Assembly (NCBI RefSeq): GCF_009912395.1
Contig: NZ_WNDO01000016.1
Location: 1-64,000, forward strand
Reading direction: 5' to 3'
DNA from: Luteibacter sp.
GTDB taxonomy: Bacteria > Pseudomonadota > Gammaproteobacteria > Xanthomonadales > Rhodanobacteraceae
DNA length: 64,000 nt
Shown: positions 25,369-33,351 of the stretch, one piece after another
Layout of the letters: every line of letters begins with the position of its first letter
Numbering within the stretch: position 1 is the stretch's first letter
Notes under the pieces: generated by a model
Database searches by the model: none
Told to the model about the DNA's origin: nothing
What the model saw: the letters and a program-made list of their open reading frames with translations, nothing else
Position numbers and translations under genes: made by a program

Positions 25369-25875
25369 TTACTGGCGCGGTGTTGAGCCGTCGACCAGTT
25401 CGATCGTGGTGACGTTGCGAATCCAGCGTGCCGCGCGCACATCCACGGGAACCACGATGCGATAAGGGCCGTCGCTGCCATCGATGGGATGCCCGTCGCG
25501 CCGATTGGCAAGCAGGACTTTCTCCGCACCGAGGTCGGGATCCAGTTCGCCGAGGCTGAAGACCACCTGGTAGCCGTCGCTGGCCGTCACGCGCACGAAC
25601 TTCGCCAGCGCACCACCGCGCAGGGCCTTGTCCATGGGAGCCCCCTGCTCACGCAGCAGGTCGATGAGGGCGATACCCTCCCAGGTGCTGACCGGATCGC
25701 CATGCGTGGCGCCCTTCGCGCTCGCGTGCGGGAGCTTCGCCAGCGCAGCGGCGTCGAGCGTCACCGCCGGTCGGCCTGGCGCGATATAGCGCACGCTTTC
25801 CGCCGCGTAGGCCGACGACATCCATGCAGCCGCCATGACGAACGCGGAGCCCAGTACGAATCGGTGCATCGACAT
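25369..25875 (-). CDS. Periplasmic molybdopterin-fold (SUOX-like) protein
   Basis: From the ATG at 25875 (GGGGAACG upstream) this 168-residue protein has a signal peptide (about 1-23, ending SAYAA) and a domain resembling the molybdopterin-binding fold of sulfite oxidase: VTLDAAALAKLP, STWEGIALIDLLREQG, VTASDGYQVVFSLGELD and RIVVPVDVRAARWIRNVTTIEL. The usual cofactor Cys is not seen, so it may bind no cofactor and have a structural or partner role. Its gene is upstream-neighboured by cutC on the same strand. Confidence 0.7.
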   Translation of the reverse strand: MSMHRFVLGSAFVMAAAWMSSAYAAESVRYIAPGRPAVTLDAAALAKLPHASAKGATHGDPVSTWEGIALIDLLREQGAPMDKALRGGALAKFVRVTASDGYQVVFSLGELDPDLGAEKVLLANRRDGHPIDGSDGPYRIVVPVDVRAARWIRNVTTIELVDGSTPRQ

Positions 25876-25894
25876 CACGAAGTCGTTCCCCTTA

Positions 25895-26614
25895 TCAAGC
25901 GAGCGCTTTGACGAGCGCCCGTACGGTATCCAAGTCGGTACGTGTTTCACCGCCACCCATGCCGAGCGTATCGGCGGGCACGCGACGCATCGCCGACGGC
26001 AGGCGTCGTTTCGCCGATGCGTGGAATTCGCGGGCACGCGTCGTTTCGCGCAACGCGGCGATGTTGTCCGGGCCGATGCCCGCACCGGGCATGACCACGA
26101 TGCGATGCGCGGCCTGCGCGACGAGGCGCGACAGCACCGCTGCGCCGCTTACGGCACTCGGCATGCCGCCGGAGCTCAGCACGCGTTCGAAACCAAGATC
26201 GATCACGGTTTCCAACGCCTCCATCCTGTCCGGCACGAGATCGAAGGCACGGTGGAAGGTCACGCCCATCGGGCCCGCCTCCTCCACGAAGCGCTCGCAT
26301 ACGTCGACATCGATCTCCCCCTCGGCGGTGAGCGCGCCGACGACCACGCCGGCGCATCCCAGTTCACGGCAATGGGCGATATCGTCGAGCATGGCCTCGA
26401 CTTCGTCGTTCTCGTAGAGGAAATCGCCCGAACGCGGCCGGATCAATACGTAAAGCGGAATGCGCAAGCCTTCGCGCGCCAGCCGGATCGTGCCATGCGA
26501 TGGCGTGACACCCCCTTCGTCGAGGCTTGCGCACAGCTCGATGCGGTGAGCGCCCCCTTCCTGCGCCGCGAAAGCGGAGGCCACCGAATTGGCGGCGACT
26601 TCAAGCAAGCCCAT
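25895..26614 (-). CDS. cutC: CutC family protein
   Basis: A 239-residue TIM-barrel protein named for copper homeostasis; later work questions a direct copper role. Conserved parts are EVAANSVASAFAAQEGGAHRIELC, LDEGGVTPS, VLIRPRSGDFLY, TFHRAFD, RVLSSGG and VMPGAGI. The length fits the family. It directly follows the glycosylasparaginase stop by one base, so the two are likely one transcript. Confidence 0.9.
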   Translation of the reverse strand: MGLLEVAANSVASAFAAQEGGAHRIELCASLDEGGVTPSHGTIRLAREGLRIPLYVLIRPRSGDFLYENDEVEAMLDDIAHCRELGCAGVVVGALTAEGEIDVDVCERFVEEAGPMGVTFHRAFDLVPDRMEALETVIDLGFERVLSSGGMPSAVSGAAVLSRLVAQAAHRIVVMPGAGIGPDNIAALRETTRAREFHASAKRRLPSAMRRVPADTLGMGGGETRTDLDTVRALVKALA

Positions 26615-26615
26615 G

Positions 26616-27659
26616 TCAGTACGTGCTCTTGCCCGGGATCAAGGTGTCCTGCTTCGCTGCATCGCAGACGGCATAGGAGAAGCCCTTCTGGATCGCCCAC
26701 GCACCGACATTGCCCTTCTTGTCCATCGCGAGGAAACCGACCTGGATGTCCTTGGCGCCCGGCTTGCGACGAAGGATGCGTTCAACGGCCTCGCGGCAGG
26801 CGTCTTCGGGCGAACGTCCCTGGCGCATCAGTTCCACGACGAGGAAGCTGCCGACGTTGCGGATGACTTCCTCACCCACGCCCGTGGACGTGGCCGCACC
26901 GACTTCGTTGTCGACATACAGGCCGGCGCCGATGATCGGGCTGTCGCCGACGCGACCGTGCAGCTTCCACGCCATGCCACTGGTGGTGCAGGCGCCGGAA
27001 AGATTGCCGTGCGCGTCAATGGCGAGCATGCCGATGGTGTCGTGGTTGCTCGCATCGCCCGGCGTGCCACCGGGACCGGCGTTGTAGGTTTTCACTTCGC
27101 TGTTGGCGACCGGCTTGTATTTCGCCGTCTTCAGCCATTCGTGCCAGGCCTTGTCGGACTCCGGCGTCAGCAATTCTTCGCGGGGAAAGCCCTGTTCCAG
27201 CGCGAATTGCAAGGCACCGTCACCGACGAGCAGCACGTGCGGCGTGCGCTCCATGACGCGACGGGCGACGGAAATGGGATGGGCGATGTGTTCGATGGCG
27301 GCGACGGCGCCGCAATTGCCCTGCTCGTCCATGATGCTGGCGTCGAGCGTGACCTTGCCATCGCGGTCGGGATACCCCGCGCGGCCCACGCTGTGGTTGC
27401 GCAAGTCGGCTTCCGGTACGCGCACGCCCTGCTCCACCGCGTCGAGCGCGCGACCGCCATCGGCGAACACTTTCCACGCCGCCTGGTTCGCCGCGATGCC
27501 GAAGTCCCAGGTGGAGCACACGCGCGGTCGCGTACCGCCGCCGCTGCCGCTGCCGCTGCCGCTGCTCTTCGGCTTCGCGTCAATCCGGGCCAGCGCGTCA
27601 GCGCCGAGAGCCAGACCCGACGCCAGCGTCGCGCCCTGGAGGAATCGCCTGCGATCCAT
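26616..27659 (-). CDS. N4-(beta-N-acetylglucosaminyl)-L-asparaginase
   Basis: An Ntn-hydrolase that removes asparagine-linked GlcNAc, or an isoaspartyl peptidase relative. From the ATG at 27659 the 347-residue product has a twin-arginine-like export signal (MDRRRFLQGATLASG), a short SGSGSGSG linker (32-41), and an alpha chain with GAVAAIEHIAHPISVARRVME. The autoprocessing site NHDTIGM gives the catalytic Thr208 and is followed by GMAWKLHGRVGDSPIIGAG. The bacterial Flavobacterium enzyme is similar. It begins inside the end of the upstream pilin-like gene. Confidence 0.88.
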   Translation of the reverse strand: MDRRRFLQGATLASGLALGADALARIDAKPKSSGSGSGSGGGTRPRVCSTWDFGIAANQAAWKVFADGGRALDAVEQGVRVPEADLRNHSVGRAGYPDRDGKVTLDASIMDEQGNCGAVAAIEHIAHPISVARRVMERTPHVLLVGDGALQFALEQGFPREELLTPESDKAWHEWLKTAKYKPVANSEVKTYNAGPGGTPGDASNHDTIGMLAIDAHGNLSGACTTSGMAWKLHGRVGDSPIIGAGLYVDNEVGAATSTGVGEEVIRNVGSFLVVELMRQGRSPEDACREAVERILRRKPGAKDIQVGFLAMDKKGNVGAWAIQKGFSYAVCDAAKQDTLIPGKSTY

Positions 27660-27894
27660 GATGTGCCTCGTTCGACGACGCGCCTGCCGCGCCGTCGTCG
27701 ATGGTCGCATGCGCGCATTGCGGCTGACCACCGTCGACGTCACACCGCATGAACTCGCGGCGCGTCGCTTCGCGGAAGGCACGGACGGCGGCTAGGCGTG
27801 ACGCGGCATCGCGCGCCACGAACGCGCCCACGAGCGCGAGGATCGCGAGCGCGCAGAGCACGAAGATCAGGATGCCGCCCCGGCAGCGCGTCAT
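27598..27894 (-). CDS. PilX-like minor pilin or type II/IV pseudopilin, atypical
   Basis: A 98-residue product with a prepilin-like start (MTRCRGGILIFVLCALAILALVG; one membrane helix, about 7-28). The +5 Glu expected of pilins is missing, as in some PilX proteins. The C-terminal half looks unlike a fold, and the last 62 bases overlap the asparaginase signal region. The ATG overlaps the PilW stop (ATGA), supporting a real gene. Probably truncated or degraded at its 3' end. Confidence 0.45.
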   Translation of the reverse strand: MTRCRGGILIFVLCALAILALVGAFVARDAASRLAAVRAFREATRREFMRCDVDGGQPQCAHATIDDGAAGASSNEAHHGSQAIPPGRDAGVGSGSRR

Positions 27895-28277
27895 CGTCGC
27901 ACCACCGCGCGTTCGTAGAGGCGTCCGTCATGCAGGACGAGACGAATCGTCAGCGTCTCCGGTGAGCCGCCATCCGTGAGGACGTCCAGCGACGCGACGC
28001 CGTTCGTGTAGGGTTGGCAGTGCTCGCGGCAGTACGCTAGGCCATCGTCCACCCGCCAACGCTTGTGACAGGTCGTCGTGTCGCGGCATTCCTTGTCGGC
28101 AGCTATCGCTGCCAGCGCCAGCCACGCTTCGTCATCGGATCTGCGGGCCGCGAGTCCCCTTCGATGCGTGGCCCCCATCGCCGAAAGCCCCGTCATGACG
28201 ATGATCGCCACGAGCGATGCCACGGCCAATCCCACGAGCAACTCGACCAGCGTCATGCCCCGAGACGCAGCCGCCAT
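27891..28277 (-). CDS. PilW-like minor pilin
   Basis: A 128-residue prepilin whose leader MAAASRG ends at a Gly before the mature start MTLVELLVGLAVASLVAIIV (Glu at +5). This is cut by the prepilin peptidase and gives a type IV pilin-like N-terminal helix. The rest contains a Cys-rich central part (CRDTTTCHKRW, YCREHCQ) which may be disulfide-bonded, and a C-terminal strand region. Assigned as PilW-like by order and N-terminus. Overlaps the PilV-like gene by 25 bases. Confidence 0.75.
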   Translation of the reverse strand: MAAASRGMTLVELLVGLAVASLVAIIVMTGLSAMGATHRRGLAARRSDDEAWLALAAIAADKECRDTTTCHKRWRVDDGLAYCREHCQPYTNGVASLDVLTDGGSPETLTIRLVLHDGRLYERAVVRR

Positions 28278-28672
28278 GCCAGTTCCTCCTGTCCGGCCCA
28301 GGCGATACGAATGACGCAGACACGCGGTTCCGGGCAGTCGACCCGGCCTTGGCCACGCGGCCCCAGGTGTCGCCCAATACCGTCATGGAAGGCCTGCAGA
28401 TCGGCCATGGCCAGGGCGGCGTTTTCGCACTGAACCTGGCATTCAGGAAAATTTGCCGCTTTTGCGTAAAGCCCCTCTCGCAGCCCCTCAGGGTTACGGC
28501 GCATGCGCTCGGCAAGACTCACCGCGAGCGTCGTCGCAGCGAAGGACCGCGAGGCGCGCGCATGCACGCCGAGGGAATGGGCAAGCCAGGTGGCGTGGCA
28601 TCCCGTGCCCACGGCGAAGACCGCCAGGGCCACGAGGCATTCGATGAGCGAGGAGCCGGAACGATGGCGCAT
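28253..28672 (-). CDS. PilV-like minor pilin
   Basis: Prepilin of 139 residues from the ATG at 28672 (a GTG at 28687 adds five residues). Leader MRHRSG then SSLIECLVALAVFAVGTG, with Glu +5. Conserved PilV-like features follow (FAATTLAVSLAERMRRNPEGL) and a C-terminal domain with paired cysteines. First of three orphan minor-pilin genes; no pilY1, pilE or fimT in the window. The set may prime a type IV pilus or secretion pseudopilus encoded elsewhere. Confidence 0.75.
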   Translation of the reverse strand: MRHRSGSSLIECLVALAVFAVGTGCHATWLAHSLGVHARASRSFAATTLAVSLAERMRRNPEGLREGLYAKAANFPECQVQCENAALAMADLQAFHDGIGRHLGPRGQGRVDCPEPRVCVIRIAWAGQEELAWRLRLGA

Positions 28673-28733
28673 CGACCCAGCATGCACGTGTCCTATCCCA
28701 CGCCACTATCGGCTTCGCCCGCTCACCGGACAT

Positions 28734-28763
28734 AAAAAAACCCCGCGCAAAGCGCGGGGTTTT
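28734..28763 (-). terminator. Rho-independent terminator of the cold-shock gene
   Basis: Perfect 8-bp stem CCCCGCGC/GCGCGGGG with a 3-base loop (28741-28759) followed on the minus strand by seven T. It ends csp transcription before the pilin genes. The plus-strand side also carries four T. Confidence 0.85.
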
Positions 28764-28786
28764 CATGACATCGATGCGGGCCTGGA

Positions 28787-28993
28787 TCAGGCCGCGATTT
28801 CGACGCCCGACGCCTGGGCACCCTTCGGGCCCGTCGTCACTTCGAACTTCACGCGCTGGCCTTCCTGCAGGCTACGGAAGCCCTTGGAATTGATCGCAGA
28901 AAAGTGGACGAACACGTCCTCCCCACCGTCCTCGGGCGCGATGAAACCGAAACCCTTGGCGTCGTTGAACCACTTGACCGTACCGAAACGCAT
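28787..28993 (-). CDS. Cold-shock protein, CspA family
   Basis: A 68-residue OB-fold protein that binds single-stranded RNA/DNA and melts RNA structure. RNP1 (KGFGFI) and RNP2 (VFVHF) are intact; it starts [12 protein letters not shown] promoter and about 80 bases of untranslated leader are seen upstream, and a strong terminator downstream. Cold regulation through the leader is possible but not demonstrated by sequence. Confidence 0.92.
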   Translation of the reverse strand: MRFGTVKWFNDAKGFGFIAPEDGGEDVFVHFSAINSKGFRSLQEGQRVKFEVTTGPKGAQASGVEIAA

Positions 28994-29082
28994 TGCGGAA
29001 ACCTCTGGACATGGACTGGAAGCACCCGGACGGCGAGGCTACCCCATGGATCCCCTTGGCCTGCCCCCGCGGCGCAGACGAA

Positions 29083-29111
29083 GTATCAACATGTTTTAGA
29101 CAAAAGCGCAA
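29083..29111 (-). promoter_or_regulatory. Probable sigma-70 promoter of the cold-shock gene
   Basis: On the minus strand TTGCGC (29111-29106) and TGATAC (29088-29083) with a 17-base spacer. Start of transcription would be near 29077, giving an untranslated leader of about 80 bases, typical for cspA-like genes. Confidence 0.5.
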
Positions 29112-29128
29112 CTACGACTCTTTCCGAG

Positions 29129-29875
29129 TCAGGCCGGGGAAAGCAGCCTGCCCAGGATGGGAGCGACGTTGGCCGTGGCTGCCTTGAGGTGCGCGAAGAT
29201 CTCCTCGATGCTGATTTCCGCTTCGTCTCCCGCACCGGCCGCGAAGTTGGCGACCAACGCCAGGCAGGCGAATTCGAGATCCAGTTCGCGGGCCAGGACA
29301 GCTTCCGGCATGCCGGTCATACCCACCAGGTCGCATCCGTCGCGCTTCATACGCGCGATCTCGGCACGGGTCTCCAGGCGCGGTCCCTGGGTGACGCCAT
29401 GGACGCCGCCGTCGATGATCGCCAGCCCTTCGGCCCGAGCCGCGGCGAGGATCGCCTGGCGCAGGCTTTCGGTGTACGGCTCGCTGAAGTCGATGTGACG
29501 CACTTCGGCGCCCTCGACATCGTTGAAGCTCGTGTAGCGACCGTGGGTGTAGTCGATGACCTGGTCGGGCACGACCAGGGTGCGCGGCCCCATGTCGTCG
29601 CGGATGCCGCCCACGGCGTTCACCGCAACGACGCGACGCGCGCCGAGCGAATGCAGCGCCCAGAGGTTAGCCCGGTAGTTCACGCGGTGCGGCGGCACAG
29701 TGTGGCTCTCGCCGTGACGGGCGAGGAAGGCCAGGCGCTTGCCGTGGAAATCACCCGTGACGATGTCGCCGGAAGCCGGGCCGAACGGCGTGTCGACGCT
29801 GTGCCGCTCGGTGTTTTCCAGGCCTTCGAAGGCGTACAGGCCGCTGCCGCCGATGACGGCGAGATCGAGGGTCAT
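29129..29875 (-). CDS. S-methyl-5'-thioinosine phosphorylase
   Basis: A 248-residue member of the MTAP family that splits methylthioinosine into hypoxanthine and methylthioribose-1-phosphate (after adenosine deamination), as in Pseudomonas aeruginosa. The ATG at 29875 begins MTLDLAVIGGSGLYAFEG. Phosphate and purine regions are FLARHGESHTVPPHRVNYRANLW, VAVNAVGGIRDD, YTHGRYTS and GMTGMPEAVLARE. The MTIP assignment over MTAP rests on relatedness to the pseudomonad branch and on the neighbouring HPRT gene, which would use the hypoxanthine. Confidence 0.85.
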   Translation of the reverse strand: MTLDLAVIGGSGLYAFEGLENTERHSVDTPFGPASGDIVTGDFHGKRLAFLARHGESHTVPPHRVNYRANLWALHSLGARRVVAVNAVGGIRDDMGPRTLVVPDQVIDYTHGRYTSFNDVEGAEVRHIDFSEPYTESLRQAILAAARAEGLAIIDGGVHGVTQGPRLETRAEIARMKRDGCDLVGMTGMPEAVLARELDLEFACLALVANFAAGAGDEAEISIEEIFAHLKAATANVAPILGRLLSPA

Positions 29876-29879
29876 CGGA

Positions 29880-30428
29880 TCAGTCCTTGAGCGCGTGGAT
29901 GGCAGGCAGGTTGCGGGCCTGCTCGTGGTAATCCATGCCGTAGCCGAAGACGTAGCGGTCCGGCAGGTCGACGCCGTTGAAGTCGGCCTCGATGCCTTCG
30001 GCGCGACGGTCGTGGATTTTGGTGCAGAGCACGGCGAGAAGCACGCGCTTCGCTCCCATCTCCAGGCAAGCGTCCCGCACGGACTTGAGCGTGTGACCCT
30101 CGTCGAGGATGTCGTCCACCAGCAGGACGGTGCGACCGTTGAGCGGCACCTCGGGACGACGCAGCCAGTGCAGGTCGGCGCCACGCGTCTCACCGCGGTA
30201 ACGGGTCGCGTGCACGTAGTCGAATTCCAGGTCGGTGCGGATCGACAGCGCGAGCTGGCTGGCGAAGATCAACGCACCGTGCATCACGGTGAGGAACACG
30301 GGACGCTCGCCGGCGAGCGCCGTGTCGATCTCCTTGCCCATGCGGACGATCTCGGTATCCAGCTGTTCGCGGGAGAACAGGACGTCGGAATGCGCGAGCG
30401 CGTGCTCGAGTGAAGCGGATGCGGACAT
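29880..30428 (-). CDS. hpt: Hypoxanthine phosphoribosyltransferase-like protein
   Basis: A 182-residue type I phosphoribosyltransferase that salvages hypoxanthine/guanine with PRPP. The PRPP motif is VLLVDDILDEGHTL; PVFLTVMHGALIFASQL and the C-terminal YVFGYGMDYHEQARNLPAI match. It is four bases upstream of the thioinosine phosphorylase gene and likely handles the hypoxanthine released by it. Alternative: other 6-oxopurine transferases. Confidence 0.88.
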   Translation of the reverse strand: MSASASLEHALAHSDVLFSREQLDTEIVRMGKEIDTALAGERPVFLTVMHGALIFASQLALSIRTDLEFDYVHATRYRGETRGADLHWLRRPEVPLNGRTVLLVDDILDEGHTLKSVRDACLEMGAKRVLLAVLCTKIHDRRAEGIEADFNGVDLPDRYVFGYGMDYHEQARNLPAIHALKD

Positions 30429-30433
30429 GGTGC

Positions 30434-31435
30434 TTAGGACTCCAGGACGGTCACGCGAGCGATGAATCGATCGCGTTGGGGATTGGCGGCGAGACCCGCC
30501 CAGGTTGAACCGATCGCGCCACGCAGGGGAGCGATCCGATCGATGGGCGACAGTTTGCGGTGCTTGACCGCGGCGATGGCCTCGGAAACCACATCGGGAA
30601 AACAGGCGAGCACGAGATCGCAGCCCGCGTCGAGGTTGGCGTTGACTCGCGCGGCGACGCCACCGACGCTGCCGGCGGCCGCCATGCTGATGTCGTCGCC
30701 GAACACGCAGCCGCGGAAACCGAGTTCGCCGCGCAGGATGTCTTCGATCCAGACGTGCGAGTAACCGGCGGGCTGGTCGTCCACGGCGGTGTACTTCACG
30801 TGCGCGGCCATGACGGCCTCGGCCCGGGCTTCGACGCCGGCGACGAAGGGCAGCAGGTCGGTACGGAAGATCTCGTCCTTGCTGCGCGGATCCACGGCGA
30901 CGGATTCATGGGTGTCTTCGGCCACGGAACCGTGACCGGGAAAATGCTTCAGCACCGCGGCCATGCCGCCGAGATGCATGCCGCGCACATAGGCCTGCAC
31001 CAGCTCCGCCGTGACGACCGGATCGGCGTGGAACGCCCGATCGCCGATGGCCTTGCTGCCCCGGTCGATGTCGGTCACGGGCGCGAAGCTGAAATCGACA
31101 CCGATGGCGCGCATTTCGCTGGCCATGATCCAGGCGTGTTCTTCCGCGCGGTCGACGGCCTCGACAGGCGAGGTGTCATAAAGCTTGCCCAGCGCGCGCA
31201 GCGGCGGCAGCCGGGTGAAGCCCTCGCGAAAGCGTTGCACGCGGCCGCCCTCCTGGTCGACGCAGACGAGGAAGTCCTCGCCCGCGACCTCACGGACGGA
31301 GTCGATCAGCGCGGCGACCTGCTCGCGCGATTCGAAGTTGCGTGCGAACAGGATGACACCGGACACACCATGCGCCGTGAGATGGGCATGTTCATGCGCT
31401 TCGAGCCGGGTACCGGCCAGGCCGATGATCAGCAC
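30434..31435 (-). CDS. nagZ: Beta-N-acetylhexosaminidase
   Basis: A 333-residue family-3 glycosidase of peptidoglycan recycling; it removes GlcNAc from muropeptides in the cytoplasm. The sequence has VCVDQEGGRVQRFREGFTRLPPL, FAPVTDIDRGSKAIGDRAF, the signature KHFPGHGSVAEDTHE (catalytic His) and GFRGCVFGDDISM. Five bases upstream of hpt; its start overlaps the preceding CYTH gene by seven bases. Confidence 0.93.
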   Translation of the reverse strand: MLIIGLAGTRLEAHEHAHLTAHGVSGVILFARNFESREQVAALIDSVREVAGEDFLVCVDQEGGRVQRFREGFTRLPPLRALGKLYDTSPVEAVDRAEEHAWIMASEMRAIGVDFSFAPVTDIDRGSKAIGDRAFHADPVVTAELVQAYVRGMHLGGMAAVLKHFPGHGSVAEDTHESVAVDPRSKDEIFRTDLLPFVAGVEARAEAVMAAHVKYTAVDDQPAGYSHVWIEDILRGELGFRGCVFGDDISMAAAGSVGGVAARVNANLDAGCDLVLACFPDVVSEAIAAVKHRKLSPIDRIAPLRGAIGSTWAGLAANPQRDRFIARVTVLES

Positions 31436-31950
31436 GTGGTGTCCTCCTTACCTTCCCGCTCGGCGGCCGTCCATGACGCAAAAGGCCGCTCGATGAGATT
31501 GACGTTGTAGTACCGCACCTGCTCGCTGACTTCCTTGCCCAGCCAGCCGGGACGGGGATAGGCGGCATCGGCCGCCGGCAATTCGATTTCCGCGACGATC
31601 AGCCCTTCGTTGTCGCCATGGAACTCGTCGATCTCGAAGTGTGCGCCTTCGAACATGACATGGTGACGATCCTTTTCCAGCACGCCGTCGCACAGCCCCA
31701 GAAGGTTCACGGCGTCATCCATCGGCACCGGGTACTCGTATTCCTGGCGCTCGATGCCCAGCGTGGCGGATTTGATGTTCAGCCATGCCTTGTCGCCCGA
31801 ACGGCGCACGCGCACCGACGAGCGCGCGAGCCCTGCCCCGATGGCCGCGCCGGACACGAGGTAGCCTTGCGCGATGCGTTCGCTGCGCTCGATGTACGCG
31901 CGCCAGCCATCGCCGGCCAGGAGAAACTTGCGTTCGATCTCGATGCCCAT
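31429..31950 (-). CDS. CYTH-domain protein (class IV adenylate cyclase/triphosphatase-like)
   Basis: A 173-residue protein of the CYTH superfamily, which hydrolyses triphosphates such as tripolyphosphate. Start ATG at 31950 with GAGGAAAGG. Its first strand has EIERKFLL (ExExK motif); SVRVRRSG, LNIKS, RQEYEYPVP, EKDRHHV, EIDEFHGDNEG and VAEIELP supply the charged tunnel residues. Probable function: tripolyphosphatase; substrate not proven. Downstream neighbour nagZ overlaps it. Confidence 0.85.
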   Translation of the reverse strand: MGIEIERKFLLAGDGWRAYIERSERIAQGYLVSGAAIGAGLARSSVRVRRSGDKAWLNIKSATLGIERQEYEYPVPMDDAVNLLGLCDGVLEKDRHHVMFEGAHFEIDEFHGDNEGLIVAEIELPAADAAYPRPGWLGKEVSEQVRYYNVNLIERPFASWTAAEREGKEDTTC

Positions 31951-31958
31951 GCCTTTCC

Positions 31959-33260
31959 TCAGCGACGCTCGAACAGCGCGATGGATTCCACGTGCGCCGT
32001 GTGCGGGAACATGTCCATCACGCCCGCGCTGACCAGTCGGAAGCCATGCTTCTCGACGAGGATGCCGGCATCGCGCGCCAGCGAACCCGGGTGGCAGGAC
32101 ACATAGACGATGCGATCGGTGCCCTTGCGCGGCAGGTATTCCAGCACTTTGTCGGCGCCGGCGCGCGGCGGGTCGAGCAACAGGCGGTCCCAGGCCTGCG
32201 TGGCCCAGGGCTCCTTGCGCTGGTCTTCGAACAGGTTGGCGACGCGGAACGAGGCATTGGCGATGCCGTTGCGCGCCGCGTTGGCGGCCGCGCGCTCGAC
32301 CAGGCCATGCTCGCCCTCCACGCCGACCACTTCGGCCGCATGGCGGGCGATGGGCAGCGTGAAGTTGCCCAGGCCGCAGAACAAGTCGAGCACGCGGTGC
32401 TCGGGACGCAGGTCGAGCAGTTCCAGCGTGCGCGCCAGCATGCGCTGGTTCATGCCCGCGTTGACCTGGACGAAATCGAGCGGAAGGAACTCCAGCTCGA
32501 CGTTGTCGGCGGGGATCGCGAACGCCAGGCGCGGCGATTCCGGCCACAACGGGTAGACGCTGCTGTGGTTGCCCGGCTGCAGGTAGATGGCGAAGCCATG
32601 CTCCTTCGCGAAGGCGGTGAGCGTCGCCTTGTCGTTGTCGGACATCGGCGAAAGATGGCGGAACACCAGGGCCACCGTGTCGTCGCCGGCGGCGAACTCC
32701 ACCTGGGGAATATCGCGGGCGACGTCGAGCGACTGGATCACCGATGCCAACAGACCCACCTTCGGCCCGATCGCCGGGTGGATCACCTCGCATTGTTCGA
32801 TGTCCGCGACGAACGCGGGATTGGATTCCTCGCGGAAACCGACCAGCACCCGCCCCTTCTTGGTGACGAAGCGCACCGAGAAACGGCCCTTGCGGCGATA
32901 CGCCCAGGGTTCGTCGGTTAACGGCGGCAGCCAGGATTCCGGGGTGACCTTGCCGATACGCTCGAAGTTTTCCGCGAGCACGTTCTGCTTGGCGGCAATT
33001 TGCGCGGCCGGTGCCAGGTGCTGCAAGGAACAGCCGCTGCACTGGCCGAAGTGCTTGCACTTCGGCTCCACGCGATCGGGGGAGGCCTCGATCACGGAGA
33101 CGACTTCGGCGTCGTCGTAGTTGCGGTGGCGCTTGCGGTACTTCAGCAGCACCCGCTCACCCGGCAGGGCGCCGGAGACGAAGGTGGCCTTGTTGTCGAT
33201 GCGGGCGACACCCCGGCCGTCGTGGCTGAGGTCGGTGATGGTGGCTTCGAATTCGGTCAT
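31959..33260 (-). CDS. rlmD: 23S rRNA (uracil1939-C5)-methyltransferase
   Basis: A 433-residue SAM-dependent RNA methyltransferase. The TRAM domain is at the start (about 1-58). An iron-sulfur cluster is bound by Cys68, Cys74 and Cys77 (CX5CX2C) and a later Cys in IEQCEVI. The catalytic Cys is in YVSCHPGSLARD; SAM-binding LDLFCGLGNFTLPIA and DPPRAG. The gene's ATG at 33260 was chosen because the upstream extension lacks homology. Eight bases upstream of the CYTH gene. Confidence 0.93.
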   Translation of the reverse strand: MTEFEATITDLSHDGRGVARIDNKATFVSGALPGERVLLKYRKRHRNYDDAEVVSVIEASPDRVEPKCKHFGQCSGCSLQHLAPAAQIAAKQNVLAENFERIGKVTPESWLPPLTDEPWAYRRKGRFSVRFVTKKGRVLVGFREESNPAFVADIEQCEVIHPAIGPKVGLLASVIQSLDVARDIPQVEFAAGDDTVALVFRHLSPMSDNDKATLTAFAKEHGFAIYLQPGNHSSVYPLWPESPRLAFAIPADNVELEFLPLDFVQVNAGMNQRMLARTLELLDLRPEHRVLDLFCGLGNFTLPIARHAAEVVGVEGEHGLVERAAANAARNGIANASFRVANLFEDQRKEPWATQAWDRLLLDPPRAGADKVLEYLPRKGTDRIVYVSCHPGSLARDAGILVEKHGFRLVSAGVMDMFPHTAHVESIALFERR

Positions 33261-33351
33261 GCGCTCTGAAACTGAAAGCCCGGAACGAGTCCGGGCTGGC
33301 TGGGAGGACGCGCCACGCGAGCGTGCGGTGGCGGGCGTTCCTGGCGGATGC

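Noticed and set aside
27535-27567. Short CCG/GCT tandem pattern suggestive of a repeat array
   Set aside because: It codes for the SGSGSGSG linker of the asparaginase; a coding microsatellite, not CRISPR or regulatory.
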